Source: an uncultured Eubacterium sp. (GTDB lineage Bacteria > Bacillota > Clostridia > Lachnospirales > Lachnospiraceae). Taken from it: a DNA stretch of 39,155 nucleotides. Positions 8,501 through 15,760 of the stretch are shown one piece after another. The notes under the pieces were generated by a model. That model was not told the origin of the DNA. It saw only the letters and a list, made by a program, of their open reading frames with translations, and searched no databases. The DNA lies in NCBI GenBank assembly GCA_904420085.1, contig CAJFUA010000024.1, forward strand, positions 1 to 39,155, in the 5' to 3' direction. The translations under genes and the position numbers were made by a program. The first letter of the stretch is position 1, and every line of letters starts with the position of its first letter.

Positions 8501-9001
8501 GTAATCAATATTTGTAAATATAGTGGTATCTTCACAGACATTTTCTATTTTAATTGTATTAACGCCCGCCTGTAATTCCAAATTTACTGACATTGTTGAA
8601 AATTTGTTATAATCTTTATTATTTTTTACGGTAAAATCTACCGGCGTACCGGAATTGACCGTGGCTTTCATTGCAATATCCGTCACGGCAGAGCCAAAAG
8701 GATTTGAGTTCGCCGCAAAATTCATCACCACATCATATGTACCTGCTTTTTCCACTGAAACCGTGAAAGTCACATAGTTTCCCGGATAATAACAGATTGC
8801 TGCATTTCCGGAAGCACCGGATAAATCCGTTCTGATTCTGGAATTTGCTTCCGTCACCTTTGTCAGCGTGCAGACACCGGTGTCTTCCGCCTCGTATCTG
8901 GTTGTTCTTGTTCCGGCGTTTACTGACCGGGTCATGGGCATCAGTCCGATGATCATAGCAACCGTCAGTACATACGCCATTATCTTTTTGTACCTTTTCA
9001 T
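5537..9001 (-). CDS. Secreted multimodular CE2/SGNH-like protein with four carbohydrate-binding modules
   Basis: 1154 residues. Signal peptide 1-29; CBM6/35-like modules at ~34-171, 191-331, 352-480 and 850-989; a CE2-type jelly-roll (~505-625) joined to an SGNH hydrolase domain (~628-845); a Ser/Thr/Glu linker; a Lys-rich FnIII-like C-terminus (~1065-1154). CE2 enzymes remove O-acetyl groups from plant and other glycans. Its catalytic blocks are altered: GAS at Ser635 instead of GDS, FNND (726-729) instead of GxND, and SGHP (817-820) instead of DGHP. Ser and His remain, so a Ser-His dyad could still work, but reduced activity or a binding role is possible. The paralogue at 12863 has canonical motifs. 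First gene after the operator-promoter at 9021-9065, with GGAGG before the start. Confidence 0.88.
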   Translation of the reverse strand: MKRYKKIMAYVLTVAMIIGLMPMTRSVNAGTRTTRYEAEDTGVCTLTKVTEANSRIRTDLSGASGNAAICYYPGNYVTFTVSVEKAGTYDVVMNFAANSNPFGSAVTDIAMKATVNSGTPVDFTVKNNKDYNKFSTMSVNLELQAGVNTIKIENVCEDTTIFTNIDYIEITEENVEVTTEDPALYPAAEGRHEAENAISFTQGSADNPASISENENFSGGKYVGNMNTWPNNGRAYCTTKVNATEAGTYQMTIGYAGGEENHPCNIDVRINNGEWISTEAPVTAWNVAGTITLKVELTEGVNTIDVTGACNIYYQGMNWEWINLDYFELKKIQNETTTEEPAYEPTPAVGSVEAEDAEFIVNGTVNTNPAFSGGAYVEEMNGNLNGDMNKLEKYLSYRVIAEEEGNYKMHIAYATTSDDTKIGVRTNSDAWQIIHVESTDNWATVGNRDVVIHLNAGENTIYVTGSVDSGWIILDRFDMEKTTEEMTTDPKEIPESDEPEEGQIKKTGVELQQENLISFRGRNMVNGDAITFDYTGSGFEFHYHGGGLVKANITTTATETFVVDVDGQVSYVKHNSKTGGIILAEELPEGNHTIKVYKTKEAMTGLAQLNYMIYDEDAVLTPMDYDYKFLVVGASSTCGNQMDSETGNEDGYLAFPSVVSRAYNATWQQISVSGRGCTQGTLGEDGWKFSQDNQLKDLYKYQSWFRDKETAYDPASYVPDVIITNFNNDFGESALKNGYSREEVFVHMMAFIKELRDTYPNAKIIMSYGNYPNNYDGTYINYEVIELYKQNIEKYKEETGDEDIAFVTFPDLVNGQSGHPNAEEHRYLSELISAQLSQMLGVDNPLPLSHFEVEDGEIHGTSGKAVQITTWASKFSDNGYVEGLNTNLNGEAPAEDGSNVSYVSVPVKAWTKGIYTLRLATSAVDGTETCMRVNGGTWQKVTIQDTGDWAKVAVNTAFDAELNAGENIIDVMGTTNGGYACVDRVDISLVKETDEPDETSSEEITSETSSSEETSSEVSTSDETTSDKTPQESTAPQQTTTAGAVPTTSKNAVDTTKAPKTTKVQNTQVKKIWPKKRSAKKIKLTLKKVKKAKKYQIQISTTKKFKKILIRKTVKKVKVTIKSKKLAGKKRLYIRARVKGLKVWSKPKRVKVKK

Positions 9002-9020
9002 ATAATACCTCCGTTTTAAA

Positions 9021-9065
9021 ATGTTATCGCTAACATTATTGTATCATAAACCTTTTAATTTTCAA
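9021..9065 (-). promoter_or_regulatory. Promoter with LacI/CcpA-type operator for the second glucan unit
   Basis: On the minus strand TTGAAA (9060-9065), a 16-base spacer and TACAAT (9038-9043) are followed after one base by the dyad ATGTTATCGCTAACAT (plus-strand reading, 9021-9036). The dyad covers the expected transcription start, the usual place for a repressor. Its core fits both a LacI-family operator with a central CG and the general cre consensus TGWNANCGNTNWCA, so the regulator may be the LacI protein at 27297 or CcpA. A near-identical site lies at 30367-30382. Confidence 0.8.
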
Positions 9066-9097
9066 TACAGATTTTAATTAAAAACGATTTCATTCCA

Positions 9098-10372
9098 TTA
9101 TTTTTCATAATATCCGGTATAGTATTTTTCCAGAATTTTTTTTACCTGCTGATTTTCTATTACATTCTGCTGATTGGACCATTTTTCTTTAATTTCTTCG
9201 TAACTGTCCTGTTCCGCATTTACCTTTTCACCCATCGTATTATAGATACCCCAGTTATTATTTCCTGTTCCGGTTACTTTGTAAGTCCATGTGGTATAGC
9301 TGCACTTTCTTCGGTTCATTTCATTCAGACATAATTTCCATGACTCCATGTTACTGAAAAAAGAGGTTTCACCAATCAGATTTGCCACATTGTAATCTGC
9401 ACTGTCAATTAAATCTAATTTCAGTTCAATTCCTTCAAACTGTGCCTGGGGTGTATTTTGATCTCCGTAATTATATTGATGATATTCATACATGATGTTT
9501 TCCCACTGATAAGTGTCCGGATCCGGCAGATTTTCAGGATTCCATTTTGCTTCCATAATAATGATATGCTCTGCATCAATCCTCCGTATTGCCTGATATG
9601 TCCTGTCATAAATGTCCCAGCAGGTTTTTCCTGTATTTTCCGGTAAATCACAATAAGGTTCATTTAACAGATCGTATCCGGCAACAGTCGGATTTCCTTT
9701 GTAGCGGTTTGCAATTTTTTTCCACAGTTCCACATACGCCTTTTGATTTGCCTTCGCATTTTTACCATAAAAGAACGCTGCTCCCTGGGTGGTGTCCCCG
9801 GAATGGTCTTTCTCATTTTGAGAACCTTGCGCGCCATGCATATCCAAAATCACATAAAGTCCCCTCTTTCCTGCCTGATTCACAAACCAGTCTGTCTTTT
9901 CAAAAGCCTCCTCTTTTAGCGTACCGTTCTCCTCCAAAAAATTCATATAAGTAAAGGGCAGACGGATTACATTCATCCCCATCTCTTTACAGTTATCGAA
10001 ATCGGTCTCTGTCCAATAATTCTCCTCATAAATATCAATCAGTTCCTCTGCTTTTTCCTTGCCGAACCGCTCCGTCAATGTCTCTATCAGCTCTTTTTGG
10101 CAGGACACATTCTCTGTCTCTTCCGTAGGACACATCCAAAATTCCTGTACAAGCCAGCCTCCCGCATTGGTTCCCCGCAACACAATTCCTTCTCCCTTTG
10201 TGTTCACGATTTTTTTGTTTTCTACTTTTAAAAAGTCTTCTTTCTGAATCTGCCCCATCTCCCATTTTTCTCCCTTTGTATCTGTTTCTTTCCCTGTCTG
10301 TTCCTGTCCACAGCCCCCGAACATTATCATAAGTGCTGCCAACACAAAACTTATAAAAGTATATTTTCTCAT
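9098..10372 (-). CDS. GH5 glycoside hydrolase, lipoprotein
   Basis: 424 residues from the ATG at 10372. This start is chosen because it begins a lipoprotein signal (hydrophobic stretch, then FGGC with Cys21), whereas the frame upstream runs through the terminator at 10413-10454. The GH5 domain (~45-420) has GTNAGGWLVQEFW, DMHGAQGSQN, acid/base Glu238 in LLNEPY and nucleophile Glu335 in LIGETSFF. It is the simplest of the three GH5 paralogues: no binding module, tethered to the membrane. It probably trims glucan oligosaccharides near the transporter. A TATAAT (10410-10415) inside the preceding terminator's T-tract could be its -10, but no -35 is visible, so it may depend on read-through. No terminator follows before the promoter at 9065. 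Confidence 0.9.
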   Translation of the reverse strand: MRKYTFISFVLAALMIMFGGCGQEQTGKETDTKGEKWEMGQIQKEDFLKVENKKIVNTKGEGIVLRGTNAGGWLVQEFWMCPTEETENVSCQKELIETLTERFGKEKAEELIDIYEENYWTETDFDNCKEMGMNVIRLPFTYMNFLEENGTLKEEAFEKTDWFVNQAGKRGLYVILDMHGAQGSQNEKDHSGDTTQGAAFFYGKNAKANQKAYVELWKKIANRYKGNPTVAGYDLLNEPYCDLPENTGKTCWDIYDRTYQAIRRIDAEHIIIMEAKWNPENLPDPDTYQWENIMYEYHQYNYGDQNTPQAQFEGIELKLDLIDSADYNVANLIGETSFFSNMESWKLCLNEMNRRKCSYTTWTYKVTGTGNNNWGIYNTMGEKVNAEQDSYEEIKEKWSNQQNVIENQQVKKILEKYYTGYYEK

Positions 10373-10412
10373 ACCTGTTTTTTCTCTCTTTCTTCTGATA
10401 ATAAAAAGGATT

Positions 10413-10454
10413 ATAAATGAAAAGCATCCGAGAGAGGGCTGCTCTCCCGAATGC
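10413..10454 (-). terminator. Terminator of the long glucan operon
   Basis: On the minus strand a 13-bp stem (GCATTCGGGAGAG paired with CTCTCTCGGATGC, two G-U pairs, four-base loop; 10424-10454) is followed by TTTTCATTTAT. It stands about 50 bases after the small peptide gene and before the lipoprotein GH5 gene. Confidence 0.75.
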
Positions 10455-10502
10455 TCTGTTTTATTGACTTGATAATATTGTTCTGTCATTTTACCTGAAC
10501 AT

Positions 10503-10643
10503 TTAGTAAAGTCCCGTCCAGCCGTTATCTTCATTTGCTGATTCACCCGTAAATGTATCAAGGATGCTGGGACTTGTTGTAATCACATCTTTCGTGTCAA
10601 ATTCGACTGTTTCAGCCTCCGGGCTGTTATAAAATTTCTTCAT
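10503..10643 (-). CDS. 46-residue peptide of unknown function at operon end
   Basis: The start at 10643 is preceded by AAGGAG at ideal spacing, and this ribosome site overlaps the stop codon of the upstream gene (10654-10656), so the two are translationally linked. The peptide is acidic. It begins MKKFYNSPEAETVEFDTKDV, continues with ITTSP and ends in NGWTGLY. It has no signal peptide or membrane segment. The pattern K-x-Y-x-x-P-E-x-E-x-V-x-F-D-x-x-D-V-I-x-T-S recalls a class of short uncharacterised peptides in Clostridia. No modification enzyme is adjacent, so a RiPP role cannot be claimed. It is the last gene before the terminator at 10413-10454. The upstream in-frame ATG at 10715 is less likely as start because it lies inside the preceding gene without a ribosome site. 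Confidence 0.75.
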   Translation of the reverse strand: MKKFYNSPEAETVEFDTKDVITTSPSILDTFTGESANEDNGWTGLY

Positions 10644-10653
10644 TTTAATCTCC

Positions 10654-12798
10654 TTATTTAATAAATGAATCAATGGTTGACTGGTAGCCGTCTGCAACTC
10701 CTGCATATCCTGCATTTTTTACTGCTGATGCCACCTGACTGATGCTTCTTACCGGTCCCATACTTGAGTAAACCGTCACCGCTTCTCCGTTTTCGTAATT
10801 AACGGTTACATAAGCTCTTGCCGTAAAGTTTCTGATATAGTTTGACTCTACCACATCACAGACAGAACCACAGTATGTTCCAACTGTTCCGTTATACCAC
10901 TTGTTTGTTGAGCTATTTTCTTCTTTTACCGTATTTTCTACATTTATCTTTGTATAATCACAGGTAAGAGTCAGTTCCTCTCCTTTTGCCTCGTAAATAT
11001 CTTTTGCCGTAATCAGTGTTCCCTCCGTAATGGCATCGGATGCCACCGCATCCATGTTGTCAGATAAAATCGTTGACTGGAATCGGATTCCGGCTGAACC
11101 AATATAACGGATTCCGGCTCCATTTGCCATCGTCACGGACAATTCATTGACGGAAGTAAATGCCATATCACCTTCTACTGTAACTTCTGTATTTGGTGCA
11201 TACATCTTTCCGTCACAGAGATATCCGTATGCAGCATTTCCTAAAGTAACTTTATTTTCCGATACCTGTACCGGAAGACCATCTACTGTTACAACCGGTC
11301 CTATCGGTTCTGTGTATTTTGCAATATCAATACAGTCAATGTTTGCCGATGAAATATTATTTATATCCTCTCCATACACCGTAAAAAAGTTTCCTTCTCC
11401 GGTACTGTTGTCCAGAACCGGTCCTGAAACAGAAATGGTATTCACACCCTCTGTCAGTTTCACTTTTGTTTTAATGGATGCCGTAGTGTTCCATGTTCCT
11501 GTTGCCGGGGCAACTTTTCCCACTACATCCATCTCATCATCAAAAGGTACCCAGTCATTATCATTTATTTGAATTAAGAATTCGCTGACTTTCGGCGCAC
11601 AGTAGGATAGTGTAACCTCATACACTCCCGCTTCTTCTGCCTCCACAGCCCACATAATGTATTTTTTATCATTATTAATCCAAGTCCAGCCTACGCCCAC
11701 AACCGCACTATTTGAACATGCTGCATAATAATCTCCTGACTGAACGGAATTTCCACCAAGATTTTGAGCGTTTTCTGCTTCATGCCGGCCAATGGCTTTC
11801 GGGTATTCCACCGGAACTTCTGCCTTTTCTAATTCAAAGTAATCCAGATTGATCCATTCCCATCCCATGCCTTCATACCAGATGTTACATGCTCCGGTTA
11901 CGTCAATCGTATTTATCCCCTCTGTCAGTTCTACTGTCAAGGAAATCGTTCCCACCACATTCCACGCAGTCACTGGAGCTTCTGTGGAAATCCAACTTCC
12001 GTTATTAATTCTTACATCAATATTACATGGGTGATTTTCTTCGCCACCTGCATAACCGATGGTCATTTTATAAGTACCTGCCTCTGATGCATTTACTTTT
12101 GTGGTACAGTATGCTCTTCCGTCATTTGGCCATGTATTCATATTTCCCACATATTTTCCACCAGAGAAATTTTCATTCTCGCTGATGGATGCCGGATTAT
12201 CTGCGGAACCCTGCGTAAATGAAATTGCATCTTCCGCTTCATGCCTTCCAATCGCCTCCGGATACGTAACCGTTATCGGATCGGTAACCTCAATATAATC
12301 AAATGTAATAAATTTGGTTGTAACCGTTGCATCTCCCTCACTGTTATTTTTCAAAACAATCACATTTTCACCCGCTTGAAGTGATAATGTCACTTCCTGG
12401 GTGGCAAAAGTATTCCAGCCGTTTGTCGTGGTGGAAGTTCCCGTATTTGCAAAATCCTGATTCACTACTGACCCTTCATTTACCGTAATTTCTACCGGAA
12501 TAACATCCCAATTCATATTGCTTCCCGTAGCATATCGGATTGGAATGGTATAATCTCCTGCCTCACTTACACTTACAGTCATTGTCAGATACTGGGAAGG
12601 TCTGCATACGACTCCTTTACCTCCTGATGCATTTGTCACACTGGTATTAATACTCTGCGCATGACTGATGTCTCCATCCTCTGCCTCGTATCTTGTAATT
12701 GTATCTGCTTTCGTATCCACTGTCTCCAATACCGGAAGCAATCCTGCTATCATAACGATACAGACAACTACAGACCAGACTTTCTTCATTTGTTTCAT
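10654..12798 (-). CDS. Secreted carbohydrate-binding protein with three CBM6/35-like modules
   Basis: 714 residues. Signal peptide 1-32; three CBM6/35-like modules at ~36-172, 186-325 and 339-494; a C-terminal region (~497-714) with no catalytic motif that I recognise. That region holds a GIRFQSTI motif and a late FTARAYVTV strand resembling an uncharacterised domain found at the C-terminus of other clostridial surface proteins. Module 2 is nearly identical to module 2 of the CE2-like protein at 5537, and module 3 resembles the last module of the GH5 at 2819. It lacks the Lys-rich tail of its neighbours. Probably a non-catalytic glucan-capture protein. Good ribosome site (GGAG); 10 bases separate its stop from the peptide gene. 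Confidence 0.82.
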   Translation of the reverse strand: MKQMKKVWSVVVCIVMIAGLLPVLETVDTKADTITRYEAEDGDISHAQSINTSVTNASGGKGVVCRPSQYLTMTVSVSEAGDYTIPIRYATGSNMNWDVIPVEITVNEGSVVNQDFANTGTSTTTNGWNTFATQEVTLSLQAGENVIVLKNNSEGDATVTTKFITFDYIEVTDPITVTYPEAIGRHEAEDAISFTQGSADNPASISENENFSGGKYVGNMNTWPNDGRAYCTTKVNASEAGTYKMTIGYAGGEENHPCNIDVRINNGSWISTEAPVTAWNVVGTISLTVELTEGINTIDVTGACNIWYEGMGWEWINLDYFELEKAEVPVEYPKAIGRHEAENAQNLGGNSVQSGDYYAACSNSAVVGVGWTWINNDKKYIMWAVEAEEAGVYEVTLSYCAPKVSEFLIQINDNDWVPFDDEMDVVGKVAPATGTWNTTASIKTKVKLTEGVNTISVSGPVLDNSTGEGNFFTVYGEDINNISSANIDCIDIAKYTEPIGPVVTVDGLPVQVSENKVTLGNAAYGYLCDGKMYAPNTEVTVEGDMAFTSVNELSVTMANGAGIRYIGSAGIRFQSTILSDNMDAVASDAITEGTLITAKDIYEAKGEELTLTCDYTKINVENTVKEENSSTNKWYNGTVGTYCGSVCDVVESNYIRNFTARAYVTVNYENGEAVTVYSSMGPVRSISQVASAVKNAGYAGVADGYQSTIDSFIK

Positions 12799-12815
12799 AG
12801 CATCTCTCCTTCTTT

Positions 12816-12851
12816 AAGGGCATTTATACTTTTATCCGGTAAAATGCCCTT
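12816..12851 (-). other. Intergenic hairpin without T-tract
   Basis: AAGGGCATTT (12816-12825) pairs perfectly with AAATGCCCTT (12842-12851) around a 16-base loop, between the CE2 gene and the three-module binding protein. No T-run follows on the minus strand; the next gene's ribosome site does. A role in mRNA processing or stability is more likely than termination. Confidence 0.6.
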
Positions 12852-12862
12852 GTAATAAACTG

Positions 12863-15745
12863 TTATTTCTTAATTCTAACTTTTTTTACCTTACTCCACG
12901 CACCATATCTTTTCGCCTTGCCATTGAGAACATATGCTCTTGCCTTAAAGTAATATGTTTTCTTCTTTTTCAGTTTCTTTATGGTTAATGTGAGCTTCTT
13001 TGTTGTTCTTGTCTTTGCTTTTTTCAGTTTTTTGTTTGTTGCATATTTTACCTGATAACCTTTTGCTCTGGTAATTTTTTTGAAAGTCAGTTTTACTTTT
13101 CTGCCTTTGACATTTTTCGCTTTTTTAATGACAGCCTTTCCGGGTGCTTTCACCTTTCTTTTTGTCGTTGGTGCCTTTGTTGTCGCCTGTGGCTGTTTTG
13201 TCGTCACCGGTGCTTTTGTGGTAACAACTGGATTTGCTGTGGTCTCATCTGCCTCATCAGCTACTTTCGTCAACTCAAAATAGTCAATGTTTACCCACTG
13301 ACCGGCCTGTCCATCGCCGTACCACACCTGACATGCACCTGTAATATCAACAGTATTTTCACCTGCTTTTAAATTAAATTTCAAGGTTACTGTCTGTGTC
13401 TGATCCCATCCTGCCGTTGCAGACACTTTTACGGATTTCCAAGCGCCGTTATTCACTCTGGCATCGATGGTCGGTTCATTTCCGGCTTCACTTCCTGCGT
13501 ATGCGATTGTCAGTTGATAAGTTCCTGCCACATCCACAGAAACTTCCTTTGTGAGATAAGCTCTTCCGTCATCTGCCCATGCATTCATATTTCCCACTGC
13601 TTTTCCGCCGGAGAACTTGTCACTTTCTGCAATCGTATGTTCGCTTCCTACCGCGCCGGTCTCATAACTGTCCGCATCTTCCGCCTCATATCTTACTGCT
13701 CCCGGAAGCGATGAAGATGTTTCCGGCGGTTCTGTCGGATCAGGTTCCGTACCTGCGTCCGGCTCTTCACCTCCCGATACATATTCGATATCAATGCAGT
13801 CCATGTTTGCCCATGCGCCGTTGATTGCTCCTGTCACGGAAATGGTATTTTCACCCGCTTTCAGATATACCGTTGTCTCAAAAGTTCTGGTAGCATTCCA
13901 GTCTGTTCCTACCGTTCCCGTTACTTTCGTCCATTCATAGTTGTTGGATCTGACTGCCATAACCGGATCTGTGGTAGTGGAACCATATGTGACTGTCACT
14001 TTATAATTTCCTGCTTTCTCTGCCGTTACCGGTACTGTTACATATCCTCCGTTGGACGGATGGTCCACGGTAGTATTCATATTGGCTACATATTTGTTTC
14101 CTGAATACACACTGACAAATTCTTCCTCTTTCACTGCCGCCTCTGTTCCATTGGCAGTAATCACTCCGTCTTCCAATTCGTAGTGCGCATCTTTTTCCAT
14201 AGGATTGTCCACATTCAGTTTTGCCGCAATATTTTCTGAAAGCATTTTTGCCATTCTTACATGCTGGATATAATTTGGATGTCCGTCTTTACCGCCTACC
14301 ATCTGCGGATATTTCACGAATCCCATGTTGTCATCACCAAGGCTTTCTATTGCTGCCTGATATTCCTCTGCATAATCGTTATTTAAATAAGTTCCATAAT
14401 TCCATAAAATATATGTATCCGGATATTTTTCTCTTATAGAACTTGCGAACGTTTTTACTTCATCACAGAAGTCATCAATGGTTGTGCCGAACGTCTGCAT
14501 AATATCTTCGCCTAAATCATTGCTGCCCACTCCCATAATCAGCACATCCGGCTGATAACTGTAATCGTATTTCGTCTCGTTGTCTCTAAACCATGACTGA
14601 TATTGAAAGAGATCCTTTAACTGATTGTTCTTGCTTGCCGCCCAGCCTTCTTCTGAATTATATCCTTCCATTAGTCCCCTTCCGGAACAGGATACGGTGC
14701 TCCAGTCCGCACCATAAGCTCTTGAAAGCACGGATGGAAATGCATAATATCCATCTTCATCGCCTGAGTCGGAATTAATCTGATTGCCACAGGTGATGGA
14801 GTCTCCCACAAACTCAAATTTCAGTTGGGATTCCTGTGTGGCTTTGAAGGTTGCTGTTTCATCATAATATCCGATACTGTTTAACTGTGTCAGATATCCT
14901 GCCGCTTCTGTTACCTTATATGCCTTCACAATATATGTTCCCTGCTCCAGTCCTTCTGCAAGGGTTATGTCGGATGTTCCTGCACCAATGGTAACTGTAT
15001 GAATATCTCCGTTGATGTCTACCACCATTTTTGAAGCCTGCTGTGCAGTGAAATTTGCTTCAATGTTTCCCTTTCCCGTAAATTCAAACTGGAATCCGGA
15101 ACAGGAATAATCCATGGATTGGGCTGTATCTTCTGTAAGAGTACGTCCCACCATTCTCATCTGTCCGTTGTCCACCATGGACTTTGCCGTCAGTGATGTT
15201 TTTACTCCGTCTATCTTTTCTAATTCAAAGTAATCAATGTTTACCCATTCCCAGTTCATATCACTATAATAAATATTGCAGGCTCCGGTTACATCAATCA
15301 CGTTTTCTCCTGCATTCAATTCAATATTTAATGATATGGTACTGACAACATCCCATGATGCCGTAGGCTCTGCCAAGGTAGAAATCCATTCCCCTTCATT
15401 GACTCTTACATCAATATTACATGGATGATTTGCTTCACCGCCACCGTAAGCCACAGTCATCTTGTACATGCCTGCTTCTTCCACAGTAACCTTCGTTTCA
15501 CAGTATGCCCTTCCATTCTCCGGCCATGTATCCATATTGCCTATGGCCTTGCCACCGGAATAATTTTCACTTTCTGCAATACTGTATTCATTGCTGGCAG
15601 AACCTTGTACGAAAACATCTGCATCTTCTGCCTCACATCTGATTTTTGTACTGTCTGCCTTTGGATAATACTCATAAACACCGATGCTTGTGCAAATCAT
15701 TGCAACTCCAAGTACCACTGACAGTATTTTTTTACTTAATTTCAT
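12863..15745 (-). CDS. Secreted CE2-type carbohydrate esterase with three carbohydrate-binding modules
   Basis: 960 residues. Signal peptide 1-31; CBM6/35-like module ~36-178; CE2-type jelly-roll ~180-305; SGNH catalytic domain ~308-515; two further modules (~520-656 and ~682-825); a Thr-rich linker; a Lys-rich FnIII-like tail (~870-960). The motifs are canonical: GDS with Ser316 in VGDSITCGN, GSND (407-410) and DGHP with His489. CE2 enzymes use a Ser-His dyad to remove O-acetyl groups, often at O6 of hexoses, and a cellulosomal CE2 also binds beta-glucan. Here it probably deacetylates the target glycan before GH5/GH30 cleavage. AGGAGG precedes the start. It follows the SPQTG protein gene by 15 bases. 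Esterase type is well supported; substrate is inferred. Confidence 0.9.
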   Translation of the reverse strand: MKLSKKILSVVLGVAMICTSIGVYEYYPKADSTKIRCEAEDADVFVQGSASNEYSIAESENYSGGKAIGNMDTWPENGRAYCETKVTVEEAGMYKMTVAYGGGEANHPCNIDVRVNEGEWISTLAEPTASWDVVSTISLNIELNAGENVIDVTGACNIYYSDMNWEWVNIDYFELEKIDGVKTSLTAKSMVDNGQMRMVGRTLTEDTAQSMDYSCSGFQFEFTGKGNIEANFTAQQASKMVVDINGDIHTVTIGAGTSDITLAEGLEQGTYIVKAYKVTEAAGYLTQLNSIGYYDETATFKATQESQLKFEFVGDSITCGNQINSDSGDEDGYYAFPSVLSRAYGADWSTVSCSGRGLMEGYNSEEGWAASKNNQLKDLFQYQSWFRDNETKYDYSYQPDVLIMGVGSNDLGEDIMQTFGTTIDDFCDEVKTFASSIREKYPDTYILWNYGTYLNNDYAEEYQAAIESLGDDNMGFVKYPQMVGGKDGHPNYIQHVRMAKMLSENIAAKLNVDNPMEKDAHYELEDGVITANGTEAAVKEEEFVSVYSGNKYVANMNTTVDHPSNGGYVTVPVTAEKAGNYKVTVTYGSTTTDPVMAVRSNNYEWTKVTGTVGTDWNATRTFETTVYLKAGENTISVTGAINGAWANMDCIDIEYVSGGEEPDAGTEPDPTEPPETSSSLPGAVRYEAEDADSYETGAVGSEHTIAESDKFSGGKAVGNMNAWADDGRAYLTKEVSVDVAGTYQLTIAYAGSEAGNEPTIDARVNNGAWKSVKVSATAGWDQTQTVTLKFNLKAGENTVDITGACQVWYGDGQAGQWVNIDYFELTKVADEADETTANPVVTTKAPVTTKQPQATTKAPTTKRKVKAPGKAVIKKAKNVKGRKVKLTFKKITRAKGYQVKYATNKKLKKAKTRTTKKLTLTIKKLKKKKTYYFKARAYVLNGKAKRYGAWSKVKKVRIKK

Positions 15746-15760
15746 GCACTACCTCCTTTT

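Noticed and set aside
10373-10561. Longer N-terminus for the lipoprotein GH5
   Set aside because: It would run through the terminator stem and place the lipoprotein signal 63 residues inside the protein; the ATG at 10372 starts a normal lipoprotein signal.
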